A stretch of 38,889 bases of DNA, taken from NCBI GenBank assembly GCA_964568345.1, contig CAZMPG010000007.1, forward strand, positions 1-38,889, read 5' to 3'. Of this stretch, positions 28,468 to 38,520 are shown piece by piece. Under the pieces are notes generated by a model, which ran no database searches, had not been told where the DNA came from, and saw only the letters and a program-made list of their open reading frames with translations. Position 1 is the first letter of the stretch. Each line of letters opens with the position of its first letter. This DNA comes from UBA12088 sp964568345 (GTDB taxonomy: Bacteria; Patescibacteriota; Minisyncoccia; Phycocordibacterales; UBA12088). Both the position numbers and the translations under genes were made by a program.

Positions 28468-31400
28468 CTAGAACACCGCCACCACGACGTACCCGACCCT
28501 CCCCTCATAGAGCCCCGCGGGTTGGCTCGCGCTCGTATAGATACGGTACACGACATCAGTCGCCTCGTTGCTCACCGGCACCGCGCTGTACGCGATCTCG
28601 GAGAGCGTGCTTGTGAGCGGAGCAAAGGTGTCGGAAATGAGGAAGCGCGTCGAGCCGCCGGCGAGCGTGTTGTCGCCCGCGTGGTACCCGAAACAGCTTG
28701 CTCCGCTACAGCCAGAGGCCCACGCCACCGGCGAATCGTTTGATCCGGAGATGTCGCCAATACTCGCGGCGCCCGCGAGGAGCGGCTGCCGCTCAAACAC
28801 GAAAACCTGGTACCCTTCTACCGCATTGGTCGTGACCGACACGCGCTGTGCCGCGGTCTTCGGCACCCCAAAGGTGAGCCGGCCGAAAGGTATCGCGGTC
28901 GCGGTCGTCGTGATGTCGGTCACCACGCCCTCGGTCGAGGAACCTGTCTCGATGCCCGAGAGCGCAAGGGTGAGCGTGCCGCTCTGCGCCACGAGCGAAG
29001 GGTATCCGGCAAGCGTCGTCGAAGCTGCGACGGGTATATCAGCCCCCGTGTCGTAGAGCCGGAAGAAGTACGTGGTGCCCGGCAGCGCATCCTGCTGCTT
29101 AAGCGTGAACTCAAACTCGGTGTGGGCGAGCGCGCCAAACGTAAAGCTGCTCTGCCCTGCGCGGTAGAGTGTGCCGCCGGTCGAGAATGCGAGGAAGCCG
29201 ACCACCTCCCCGGTATGGGTCCTGTTGCCACCGTCTGCTTCATCCACCACAAACTGCGCACTGTCTGCATCTTCGCTGTCAAAGCGCACCCACCCACCAT
29301 CGCCGCCGCTCCGCGTCTGCTTGCTCGCGACGATGCCCGGCCCTGCAAGGAAGGTGTCGAGTGGGAAGAGGTACTCATACCACGGCGTGTCGGTCCAGCC
29401 GGTGATAGATGCGGGGGTGGTACTCGCGACGAGCCGCACGCCGTGGTTGCCGAATGCGCCACGGTCAAAGGCGATCCAACCGATGGTCTCGGCGCTCCCC
29501 GGCGCGCTCGACACGCCATCGGGCACCTCGATGGCACATGCGAAGTCGTCTGTGGTGACCGTGTGCTGGCTTGCGGTGAGGAAGTCGGGTGTGCCGGTAT
29601 TGCTGTTGGTCTGGAGTGCGGTGAGCACGACCGGTGCGCTACTAAAGGTCTGGGTGAAAGAGCAGGTGTCATCCGATGCGCCGCCGACCGCATTGCCGTA
29701 GTAGTGCGTCGTCGCTTTGCGCCCCGCGTCAATCCGGGTGCCGTCAGGAAGCTCGTACGCGCCGCGCTCCATGACGAGGTATGCGACCGTCTCCGCGCCA
29801 TGGGTGTCCGCTTCATCGTCGGGCTCCTGCACGCGCACCGTCAAGCTCGAGCTCGTCGTTGCGGTGATGATCGCTGCTGCGGGCCTATTGCCAGCACCAC
29901 CGGAGGCATCGCCGGAAATAGCCTCGACAATATATATAGGGTCACTGTACGTGTGGACGAGATTTATGACCGATCCGGCGCTTGCGATGCTCGTCGTGCC
30001 CACCTCGCCGACCACCTCGGGCGCGTACGGGTACTCGTTGTGGGTGCCGCAGCCGCTCCCCACCCCGCCGCTACAGGCGTCGGCTGTGTATACTACTCGG
30101 GCTGTAATCGTGGCGCCCTCGGTACCTGCCCCGTCGCCGAAGCACCAGCGCGAACCCTTTACACAGTCATCGGCACTCACCACGTCATACGGTGTACTGA
30201 AATCCGACGTGCCTGAAAATTGGAGCTTGAACTTCACCCCAGTTCCCACCTTGCCGCCGAGCTCATGCACGACCGCACGGAGCTTCACGAGCTCGCCGGG
30301 GCCCACGCCGGTTGGCGCGGTGTTCGTGCCTGCGAGCGCGACGACCGGTGTCTCCATATCCTCATCACCGTACCACCGCCAGTCGCGCTGCTCGGGCTCA
30401 AAGCCAGCAGTGGTGAGCGTCGGGTAGTAGAGGTAGTCGGAAAGCGGGGTGCCGTCGCTCTCGACCATGCGGAAGCAGTAGCGGGTCTGATCGGGGGCGC
30501 TGTAGTCCTCGAGCACCCAGTCGTACTCAACATCCTCGCCCATGAGAACGCGGTAGGGGTTGAGCGCAGAGGGGTTTGCCTCTTCGTACGTCCCCGCGCG
30601 ATCCGCCACCGAGAGGTTGAGGTCGCCGCCCGTGGGAGGATTGCCCGATAGAGCCGCGCCATCGAGCGGGGTTGCATTGTGTCCTCGCCAGAGGGCGGTT
30701 GTCGAGCTCACCTCGCCCACGGGGTACCAGGTACCGACCGCACCGCACGCACCGGTACTCGTACCATACTGGAGTGCAAATGCTTTCGTCTCACGCGATA
30801 CGTTCGCTCCCCCCACCGATACACTCATACGCACCCGGAGAACGTCTCCGGGGGACGGCGGCTCGTCGGTGCTCGTGATGGCGGTGTTCTCGCCAAGACT
30901 GCTGCCCCCGGGCGGCCATACATCGGTGGGGTCGAGTGCGTCGTTGTCGGCGTAGAAGCGGTAGTAGTCTTGCGTAAGGTGCAAGACCGCGGTCGGCCAC
31001 TCGACAACCTCGGTGCGGTATGAACGACCCGAACCGGTGTCGGAAATCCAGAGCTCGTAGTGAGTCGTCGAGGCTATGGTGGCACCCATGATGGCGCGCG
31101 GATGCGCGTTCGTGTTGCCATTGCCGATCATGTTCATGAAGATCGAGGCATTTGAAACGCTTGAGAGCGTCGCCGTGATCGGTATCGAGTACACCGACGG
31201 TTCGGCGCCTCCCGACACTTGCGTGGCATTCGTGCGCGTCACGATCATTGGGTTGCCATTCGTCTGCGTATTCTCAATGATCCAGGCAACGTGTACGTGC
31301 GTATTTGCTGATGCCGCGGTCGATGGAATAAGGTAGGACACCTGTCCCACCGACGAAAGCCACACCTCGTGACCAAACTCATCCACCTGGTTTGCCCCGA

Positions 31401-34400
31401 CTCGCTTCTGCGCATGGAGAAATGCGCGCGAAAGGTCGTTCACCGCGGTAATATTCTCGGTCTCGGTGCTGCCCGCAGAGGAGTGAGTGTGCTCGCTCCG
31501 CTGCACCTTCCAGTTTACGCCCGTAAACTCAACGAGTGCGTAGCTCGTCGTTGCGATGACCGACCCGGTGGTACCGCGCGTGAAGGTTGCCGTATCATCG
31601 GCCGCATTCCACACTGCTGTTCCTCGACCCGCGCTATAGTTCGTCGTATTCGCCGCTGCATTCTCCTGACCCGTAATGAAGACGACAACATCGCTGTCGC
31701 TCGTCACCCCACTCGCAGCACTGGTCGTCGCGTAGAGCGACGAGGAGGTATAGGCGACCGCATCCGCTGCGCGCACTTTCATTTCGTTGTCGCCCCCGGA
31801 CGGGCCGATGTACTCGATGATCTCCCAGTATACGCGAGTATTGTTCGTACTGTTGCTCCGTCGAAACGACACGTCACTCACCAGGTTGCTTGGGTTCTGA
31901 ATGCTCACCGTCACCTGGTTTGCGTTCTGCGCGCCACCGCCACTGTTAGCACCTGCACCCGTTTCCGCGGCGTTTGTAATACGGATGAATGCGCGCGTAT
32001 TCGTCGCAGGAGCCGTATACTCAGCGCCTGCGGTGATGGTCGTCGTAAGGTTGCCTGCGGTAATCGTACTTACCCCCCGCTGTATGTAGAAGTCCTGCTG
32101 CACCTGGAGAGTCGCCTGGGGGTAGACATCATACGTATCGAGCGTAGCGCCGTTTTGCGTAAGGCGAAAGCAGTACGTGCTCCCAAAAGAAGCGTTCTCG
32201 GTGGGCTCAAGCGAGTACTCAAGCTCGAGGTAGTTGGTCGAGAGGAGCGTCAGGGGGCTCGTCGTTGCGGTGGTGTCACGCACGCCGCCGTTTGGGGTGA
32301 GGAAGGTTGAGTTTGAGTTTGTTACACCACCGATCCCACCCGCGACATCAGTCGTGTCATCGCCATTGGTAAGGTATGGAGAGTCTGAAAGTACCCACGC
32401 ACCATCCTGGGTCTCAATGGGTGTCCAGCTCCCGATTGCGTCGCAGGTACTCACCTTGAGTCCATACTCAAGTCCAAATACCGTGGGGAGGCTGGGGTTT
32501 GTGCCGCCCTTCGATGCCTCGACACGCAAGCGGACAGCCTCATTGCGAAGCCTGCCGGTTACCGGCGTGTCTTCGACACCGCCCGTTGCACTCGTCGCAC
32601 CTGCTTCACTCCCATCGTCGTTCCTAAAATGATAGTGCGTTTGGCTCACGAGCGCCTTCTCGATGGTGGTTGCGCCGGAAATGGCAACCGGCGTATTTGG
32701 GTTGACCGCGCCGCTCGACACCACGACCTCAAGCCCGGGATTCGTTATCTCGACATCAATCGTTTCGAGACTGCCTGCGGTACCATCAACATCGAGGACA
32801 ACGTACACGCACAGTGCTGACGTCGACGCGATTGGCGCGGCGCCAACAAACGTCGAAGAACCGTTTGCGGCAGAGAAGCTCGACGATGCAGCGCCGAATT
32901 GCGACTCATTCCCATCATACGCGACGTCGGAGCAATCGTACGGAGTTGTTGTGGAGTACTCATAGAAGAGGCGAATGTTTGAGAGATCTGCCTGTGCATC
33001 CACAGTCCCCGTTTCAGTCACGGTTATGTGTGTCACGGTACGCGACGCAACTTGATCTTGAATCACGAATGCGCCGCCAAGGTACTGGTCGCTTCCCGGA
33101 GAGACCGCGCTTACCGCTTGGGTGCCGCTCGCGCTTACCAAAACCGCCGCTTGCATCGTCGCCTCCGCATACACATCGTACGCTGGAAGTTCCGTACCGG
33201 TATCGGTCACGCGAAAGCAGTACGTGGTACCGTCAAGCGCGAGCACCGTTCCCTTGACTGCATATTCGAGTTCAACAAACTCCGTCGTGCTGAGCGGCAA
33301 GCCCGCGGTCTGGGAGGACGTGTCTTTGAATGCACCGTTCGGGGTACGGAGCGTTGTGTTTTCATCCGTCACCCCACCGCTTGCCAGGGAAATATTGGTC
33401 GTATCACTCCCGTCAACGACATACGTACTATCCGACATGTCGAACGAACCACCTACCGCGCCGACGTCGGTCCAGCTTGCCACTGCCGCGCATGTGCCAG
33501 CCTTTGCGCCATACTCAAGACGGTACTGTGTTGACGACGAGGTGGTCGCTCCTTCGTTTGAGACTTCAAGGCGGAGTCTCCTCGTAACATTGCGGGGCAT
33601 ATTGAGATACTCGACATCCTCACTGCCAGCGGTCACTGACGTGGCGCCGCTCTCATTCCCGTCATCGTACCGCCAGTGGTAGTGCGCCTGGGTGAGGCGG
33701 TCATCAATGAGTGTCGTGGTACTTGCAAGCAGCGTTGGGTCAGTGCCACGGGTAATGTCGCCTCCCGAAGCGAGTACGTCGTCGCGCGCAGTAGTAACCT
33801 GGAGCTCGAGAGTCTCCCCACTCGTTGCACTGGAGAGCACGTCGACGACGGGGTGGAAGCAAATCGCTTGAGTCCCCGAGGCAACGACTGATCCAGCAAA
33901 TGTCGAAGAGCCATTGGGTCCGGAGAAACCATCTGTATCGGTCACACCGTACTGCGCTTCTGTACCTGAGAACGTTTCTCCGACACAGTCGTAAGGATCC
34001 GTGGTATCAAGATCGTAAAAAAGCTTCACGTTATCGAGATCCACTTGCGCGTCTACCGTACCGGTCTCGGTAATCGTTACCTCTGTCACCGTGTGAGTGT
34101 CGCCATCGGTTAGGTCACTCACCACAAACATGCCACCCACCGACGAGCTTGCGGTAGGGATATCAATCGTCTCACGCTGCGTCCCCGTTGCGGTGAGAAA
34201 GAGGTGGTTGTTGAACGTAGCCTCCGCGTATTTCGTATAGGTCGGGAGGGGGGCGCCTGCGTTACTCACGCGAAAACAGTAGGTCGTACCATCCACGGCG
34301 CCACTCACTGCCTCGATCGCATATTCGAGTTCAACAAAGTTTGTTGGCGCGAGCGAGAGCGGCCCCGCTTCGCCGGTGGTGTCACGCACGCCGCCGTTCG

Positions 34401-37400
34401 GGGTGAGGAAGGTGGTGTCAGGATCGGTCACCCCACCGCTTGATACCGCGATGTTCGTGGTGTCACCACCCTCGGTGAGATTCGCAGACGGTGAGGGGTC
34501 CCAAGCACCGTCGGCATCCGCAACAGCAATCCAGCCAGTCGCGGTCGCACACGAGTACGTCTTGGTCGCATACTCGAGGCGAAAGGTCGTGGGCGGGGTC
34601 GTCGTTGCGCTGCCGTTCCCCACCGCGAAGCGGAGGCGAATCGTCGGTCCCTCCTGCGCCGCGCTGTACGGCGTGTCCTCGACGCCGCCGGTAAGCGAGG
34701 TCGCTAGGGCCTCGGTGTCATCATCTCGACGGAAGTGGTAGTGCGCTTGCACGAGGTCGGTCACCTGCCACCCCGCATACCGGTAGTTCACCCCGTTCGA
34801 GTTTGCCTCCGCCCCGGTGCCGACGGTGAAGCCTCCGGAGACGAGGCCGGTCACCGCATTCGTAATCGGTGCGACGTTGAGGAAGGGCGCTGAGGTGCTC
34901 CCCATTTGGGAAAGCTCGGTCGTCTCGAGGACGCCGCGGGTTGCGCCGACATTCTTCACGAAGAGGAAGTCGGGCTGGAATGCGGCGCTTTGGGTGCGTG
35001 CGGAACCGGTACCGCCGTACGTGCCGACCATAAAGTTGGTGCCGGTCGCGAACGCAAAGTACCAGTAGAGGCTTGAGACGGTTGCGACGTTTGCCGCGGT
35101 GCCGATTTGGAAGCCATCGGCATTTAGAGCTTGGACGTTGTTTGCCGCTTCTGCGGTCGCCCCGTAAAAGGAGGAGAGGTCGCCCGAGTGCTCGGTCGTG
35201 CGCCAGACTCCCGCGGTGGCGCCGAAGCGCTTGGCCGCGACGAAGTCTGGGCTCATAGGGAGCCGGGTCACGTTGCGGTTGTCTATGGCGGTGGCGGGCA
35301 CGTAGTAGGCGCCTATGGTGAAGTCGGTAGCGCCACTATTCGTCTCCGGCTTCCACGCATTGCCGTACGCGACCCACACGTACGTGGTGCCGGAGGTGTT
35401 CACCTGTGCCGCGGTGCCGACGGTGAAGCCGTCGTTCTGGAGCGCGGTAATACCACCCGCAAAGTTGGTGGTCGCGGAGTCGAGGTACGCGGTCGAGTCG
35501 CCGGCCATCATGCGGGTGCGGAAGACGCCCGCTTGGGTGGTCGAGGCCTTCACGATGACAAGGTCGGGGGAGAAACCAAGGCCAGATATGGTGCGTGCCG
35601 CGCCCGTACCGGTGTAGGAACCAGAGACCATGGTGAAGGTGCCGGTTGCGCTGCGCGTATCGTTTGCACCCCCGAAGGCCGCGTAGTAGATGGTGTTGCC
35701 AGAGCCGTTTGCGGTGTTGTTCGCGCCGACCTGGAAGCCGTCGCTCTGGAGGGCCTGGATCGAGTCCACGAGGACTGCGGTGTCGGGGAAGTAGCTCGTG
35801 GAGTCGCCGTACGATTCATTGACGTTGTAGACCGTGCCGACCGCGACGTTCGCATTTTTGACGAAGACAAAATCGGGTACAAAGCCGACACCGGAAATGT
35901 TCGTGCCATCGGTCGCATTTCCCGTATACGAACCGACGTCGATCACCCCCGACGCCTCCTTGAACGCGGCGTAGTAGTACGTCGCGGCGGTGTTGATGGT
36001 GGCGCCGACGGTGAAGCCGGTCGCGTTGAGCGTTTGGAAGAGGACGCCGGTTGCGTCCTGCGCCGTTGCGGAGAAGTACTGCCCGACGTTGTTGCCCATC
36101 GAGGAGGAGCGCCACGCGGGGGCGACGGCGGTTGCTGCTTTCGCGATGACGAGGTTGGGCTGGAAGCCAACCGAGGTGATGCTCTGGTTTGCACCGGCAT
36201 TGCCGAGGTACGTACCGACGCAAAACTGGCCACCCGAGGAGCAGTCGGAGCCGGCAAAGGCTATCCACGTGTAGCGAGCGTTTACGGTGTTACTGTTTGC
36301 GCCGGTTACCCGGAAGCCATCTGCGGTGAGGAGGATAGCCCCTGCAGCGTCATCGGCGGATGCGGCGCCGGAGAGGATCGCGGTGTTGTTTACCGGCATC
36401 ACGCTGGTCTTCATGAGGGCGCCGACGCCGGAGGCATCGTCTGCCTTGAGGATCACGAGGTCGGGGGTGAAGCCGAGGCCGGAGATCTCTTGAGAGGCGC
36501 CGGTGCCGATGTAGTAGCCGGTTTGTACCGCGTACGGCTCCGGGGTGCTGCTCACCGTGCCTGTTGACTTCCACCCCGCATACCGGTAGTTCACCCCGTT
36601 CGAGTTTGCCTCCGCCCCGGTGCCGACGGTGAAGCCTCCGGAGACGAGGCCGGTCACCGCATTCGTAATCGGTGCGACGTTGAGGAAGGGCGCTGAGGTG
36701 CTCCCCATTTGGGAAAGCTCGGTCGTCTCGAGGACGCCGCGGGTTGCGCCGACATTCTTCACGAAGAGGAAGTCGGGCTGGAATGCGGCGCTTTGGGTGC
36801 GTGCGGAACCGGTACCGCCGTACGTGCCGACCATAAAGTTGGTGCCGGTCGCGAACGCAAAGTACCAGTAGAGGCTTGAGACGGTTGCGACGTTTGCCGC
36901 GGTGCCGATTTGGAAGCCATCGGCATTTAGAGCTTGGACGTTGTTTGCCGCTTCTGCGGTCGCCCCGTAAAAGGAGGAGAGGTCGCCCGAGTGCTCGGTC
37001 GTGCGCCAGACTCCCGCGGTGGCGCCGAAGCGCTTGGCCGCGACGAAGTCTGGGCTCATAGGGAGCCGGGTCACGTTGCGGTTGTCTATGGCGGTGGCGG
37101 GCACGTAGTAGGCGCCTATGGTGAAGTCGGTAGCGCCACTATTCGTCTCCGGCTTCCACGCATTGCCGTACGCGACCCACACGTACGTGGTGCCGGAGGT
37201 GTTCACCTGTGCCGCGGTGCCGACGGTGAAGCCGTCGTTCTGGAGCGCGGTAATACCACCCGCAAAGTTGGTGGTCGCGGAGTCGAGGTACGCGGTCGAG
37301 TCGCCGGCCATCATGCGGGTGCGGAAGACGCCCGCTTGGGTGGTCGAGGCCTTCACGATGACAAGGTCGGGGGAGAAACCAAGGCCAGATATGGTGCGTG

Positions 37401-38520
37401 CCGCGCCCGTACCGGTGTAGGAACCAGAGACCATGGTGAAGGTGCCGGTTGCGCTGCGCGTATCGTTTGCACCCCCGAAGGCCGCGTAGTAGATGGTGTT
37501 GCCAGAGCCGTTTGCGGTGTTGTTCGCGCCGACCTGGAAGCCGTCGCTCTGGAGGGCCTGGATCGAGTCCACGAGGACTGCGGTGTCGGGGAAGTAGCTC
37601 GTGGAGTCGCCGTACGATTCATTGACGTTGTAGACCGTGCCGACCGCGACGTTCGCATTTTTGACGAAGACAAAATCGGGTACAAAGCCGACACCGGAAA
37701 TGTTCGTGCCATCGGTCGCATTTCCCGTATACGAACCGACGTCGATCACCCCCGACGCCTCCTTGAACGCGGCGTAGTAGTACGTCGCGGCGGTGTTGAT
37801 GGTGGCGCCGACGGTGAAGCCGGTCGCGTTGAGCGTTTGGAAGAGGACGCCGGTTGCGTCCTGCGCCGTTGCGGAGAAGTACTGCCCGACGTTGTTGCCC
37901 ATCGAGGAGGAGCGCCACGCGGGGGCGACGGCGGTTGCTGCTTTCGCGATGACGAGGTTGGGCTGGAAGCCAACCGAGGTGATGCTCTGGTTTGCACCGG
38001 CATTGCCGAGGTACGTACCGACGCAAAACTGGCCACCCGAGGAGCAGTCGGAGCCGGCAAAGGCTATCCACGTGTAGCGAGCGTTTACGGTGTTACTGTT
38101 TGCGCCGGTTACCCGGAAGCCATCTGCGGTGAGGAGGATAGCCCCTGCAGCGTCATCGGCGGATGCGGCGCCGGAGAGGATCGCGGTGTTGTTTACCGGC
38201 ATCACGCTGGTCTTCATGAGGGCGCCGACGCCGGAGGCATCGTCTGCCTTGAGGATCACGAGGTCGGGGGTGAAGCCGAGGCCGGAGATCTCTTGAGAGG
38301 CGCCGGTGCCGATGTAGTAGCCGGTTTGTACCGCGTACGCAGAGGCGGATGCGTGCTCGATGCCGAGGAAGCGGGCAACGTCCTGCCAGTACACGCCGAT
38401 GAAGAGCACGCCGACAATACCCGCGAGGCTCGCGAACACCTGCTCGCGGTGTGTGCGTACGTACCGCACCAAACCCCCACGCCGCACAAGACGGCGGACC
38501 ACGCTCCACCACGCTACCAT
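28468..38520 (-). CDS. giant 3350-residue exported repeat protein (surface adhesin/S-layer-like)
   Basis: A basic N-terminus and one hydrophobic helix (about 28-47) followed by ASASA act as signal or anchor. Residues 61-650 and 662-1251 are two identical units, each of about six beta repeats of 85-100 residues with the pattern G-x-Y-x-G-x-G...I-S-G-x-G-F-x-P-D-x-V-x-x-K...L-x-x-D-G-F-x-V-G...Y-x-Y-x-A-F, like lectin-type repeats in phage and CPR surface proteins. Then come three modules starting Q-(A/T)-H-Y-H-(F/W) (about 1257, 1610, 1960), a jelly-roll-like region (about 2140-2500) and two more modules (near 2512 and 2710). YCFR or YFFR motifs recur throughout. The end (about 3200-3350) is the WxL-like module also found in the 15979-17151 protein. 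The ATG overlaps the upstream stop by 7 nt. It is likely a wall-attached adhesin. Confidence 0.8.
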   Translation of the reverse strand: MVAWWSVVRRLVRRGGLVRYVRTHREQVFASLAGIVGVLFIGVYWQDVARFLGIEHASASAYAVQTGYYIGTGASQEISGLGFTPDLVILKADDASGVGALMKTSVMPVNNTAILSGAASADDAAGAILLTADGFRVTGANSNTVNARYTWIAFAGSDCSSGGQFCVGTYLGNAGANQSITSVGFQPNLVIAKAATAVAPAWRSSSMGNNVGQYFSATAQDATGVLFQTLNATGFTVGATINTAATYYYAAFKEASGVIDVGSYTGNATDGTNISGVGFVPDFVFVKNANVAVGTVYNVNESYGDSTSYFPDTAVLVDSIQALQSDGFQVGANNTANGSGNTIYYAAFGGANDTRSATGTFTMVSGSYTGTGAARTISGLGFSPDLVIVKASTTQAGVFRTRMMAGDSTAYLDSATTNFAGGITALQNDGFTVGTAAQVNTSGTTYVWVAYGNAWKPETNSGATDFTIGAYYVPATAIDNRNVTRLPMSPDFVAAKRFGATAGVWRTTEHSGDLSSFYGATAEAANNVQALNADGFQIGTAANVATVSSLYWYFAFATGTNFMVGTYGGTGSARTQSAAFQPDFLFVKNVGATRGVLETTELSQMGSTSAPFLNVAPITNAVTGLVSGGFTVGTGAEANSNGVNYRYAGWKSTGTVSSTPEPYAVQTGYYIGTGASQEISGLGFTPDLVILKADDASGVGALMKTSVMPVNNTAILSGAASADDAAGAILLTADGFRVTGANSNTVNARYTWIAFAGSDCSSGGQFCVGTYLGNAGANQSITSVGFQPNLVIAKAATAVAPAWRSSSMGNNVGQYFSATAQDATGVLFQTLNATGFTVGATINTAATYYYAAFKEASGVIDVGSYTGNATDGTNISGVGFVPDFVFVKNANVAVGTVYNVNESYGDSTSYFPDTAVLVDSIQALQSDGFQVGANNTANGSGNTIYYAAFGGANDTRSATGTFTMVSGSYTGTGAARTISGLGFSPDLVIVKASTTQAGVFRTRMMAGDSTAYLDSATTNFAGGITALQNDGFTVGTAAQVNTSGTTYVWVAYGNAWKPETNSGATDFTIGAYYVPATAIDNRNVTRLPMSPDFVAAKRFGATAGVWRTTEHSGDLSSFYGATAEAANNVQALNADGFQIGTAANVATVSSLYWYFAFATGTNFMVGTYGGTGSARTQSAAFQPDFLFVKNVGATRGVLETTELSQMGSTSAPFLNVAPITNAVTGLVSGGFTVGTGAEANSNGVNYRYAGWQVTDLVQAHYHFRRDDDTEALATSLTGGVEDTPYSAAQEGPTIRLRFAVGNGSATTTPPTTFRLEYATKTYSCATATGWIAVADADGAWDPSPSANLTEGGDTTNIAVSSGGVTDPDTTFLTPNGGVRDTTGEAGPLSLAPTNFVELEYAIEAVSGAVDGTTYCFRVSNAGAPLPTYTKYAEATFNNHLFLTATGTQRETIDIPTASSSVGGMFVVSDLTDGDTHTVTEVTITETGTVDAQVDLDNVKLFYDLDTTDPYDCVGETFSGTEAQYGVTDTDGFSGPNGSSTFAGSVVASGTQAICFHPVVDVLSSATSGETLELQVTTARDDVLASGGDITRGTDPTLLASTTTLIDDRLTQAHYHWRYDDGNESGATSVTAGSEDVEYLNMPRNVTRRLRLEVSNEGATTSSSTQYRLEYGAKAGTCAAVASWTDVGAVGGSFDMSDSTYVVDGSDTTNISLASGGVTDENTTLRTPNGAFKDTSSQTAGLPLSTTEFVELEYAVKGTVLALDGTTYCFRVTDTGTELPAYDVYAEATMQAAVLVSASGTQAVSAVSPGSDQYLGGAFVIQDQVASRTVTHITVTETGTVDAQADLSNIRLFYEYSTTTPYDCSDVAYDGNESQFGAASSSFSAANGSSTFVGAAPIASTSALCVYVVLDVDGTAGSLETIDVEITNPGLEVVVSSGAVNPNTPVAISGATTIEKALVSQTHYHFRNDDGSEAGATSATGGVEDTPVTGRLRNEAVRLRVEASKGGTNPSLPTVFGLEYGLKVSTCDAIGSWTPIETQDGAWVLSDSPYLTNGDDTTDVAGGIGGVTNSNSTFLTPNGGVRDTTATTSPLTLLSTNYLELEYSLEPTENASFGSTYCFRLTQNGATLDTYDVYPQATLQVQQDFYIQRGVSTITAGNLTTTITAGAEYTAPATNTRAFIRITNAAETGAGANSGGGAQNANQVTVSIQNPSNLVSDVSFRRSNSTNNTRVYWEIIEYIGPSGGDNEMKVRAADAVAYTSSSLYATTSAASGVTSDSDVVVFITGQENAAANTTNYSAGRGTAVWNAADDTATFTRGTTGSVIATTSYALVEFTGVNWKVQRSEHTHSSAGSTETENITAVNDLSRAFLHAQKRVGANQVDEFGHEVWLSSVGQVSYLIPSTAASANTHVHVAWIIENTQTNGNPMIVTRTNATQVSGGAEPSVYSIPITATLSSVSNASIFMNMIGNGNTNAHPRAIMGATIASTTHYELWISDTGSGRSYRTEVVEWPTAVLHLTQDYYRFYADNDALDPTDVWPPGGSSLGENTAITSTDEPPSPGDVLRVRMSVSVGGANVSRETKAFALQYGTSTGACGAVGTWYPVGEVSSTTALWRGHNATPLDGAALSGNPPTGGDLNLSVADRAGTYEEANPSALNPYRVLMGEDVEYDWVLEDYSAPDQTRYCFRMVESDGTPLSDYLYYPTLTTAGFEPEQRDWRWYGDEDMETPVVALAGTNTAPTGVGPGELVKLRAVVHELGGKVGTGVKFKLQFSGTSDFSTPYDVVSADDCVKGSRWCFGDGAGTEGATITARVVYTADACSGGVGSGCGTHNEYPYAPEVVGEVGTTSIASAGSVINLVHTYSDPIYIVEAISGDASGGAGNRPAAAIITATTSSSLTVRVQEPDDEADTHGAETVAYLVMERGAYELPDGTRIDAGRKATTHYYGNAVGGASDDTCSFTQTFSSAPVVLTALQTNSNTGTPDFLTASQHTVTTDDFACAIEVPDGVSSAPGSAETIGWIAFDRGAFGNHGVRLVASTTPASITGWTDTPWYEYLFPLDTFLAGPGIVASKQTRSGGDGGWVRFDSEDADSAQFVVDEADGGNRTHTGEVVGFLAFSTGGTLYRAGQSSFTFGALAHTEFEFTLKQQDALPGTTYFFRLYDTGADIPVAASTTLAGYPSLVAQSGTLTLALSGIETGSSTEGVVTDITTTATAIPFGRLTFGVPKTAAQRVSVTTNAVEGYQVFVFERQPLLAGAASIGDISGSNDSPVAWASGCSGASCFGYHAGDNTLAGGSTRFLISDTFAPLTSTLSEIAYSAVPVSNEATDVVYRIYTSASQPAGLYEGRVGYVVVAVF
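34768..36536. repeat. 1769-bp direct repeat, copy 2
   Basis: This repeat and 36571-38339 have a constant offset of 1803 bp and appear identical wherever compared; the translated products and all other reading frames match. The unit keeps the reading frame (period 601 codons). The 34-bp spacer 36537-36570 differs from the flanks and encodes a short linker (KSTGTVSSTPEP region). Confidence 0.9.
36571..38339. repeat. 1769-bp direct repeat, copy 1
   Basis: This is the partner of 34768-36536. It encodes residues 61-650 of the giant protein. Its left boundary is CCACCCCGCATACCGG and its right boundary ...TACCGCGTACG; the bases diverge directly outside on both sides. Confidence 0.9.

Noticed and set aside
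34768..38339. CRISPR array or insertion sequence as source of the direct repeat.
   Set aside because: The units are 1769-bp coding repeats in frame, with no short repeat-spacer pattern, terminal inverted repeats or transposase.
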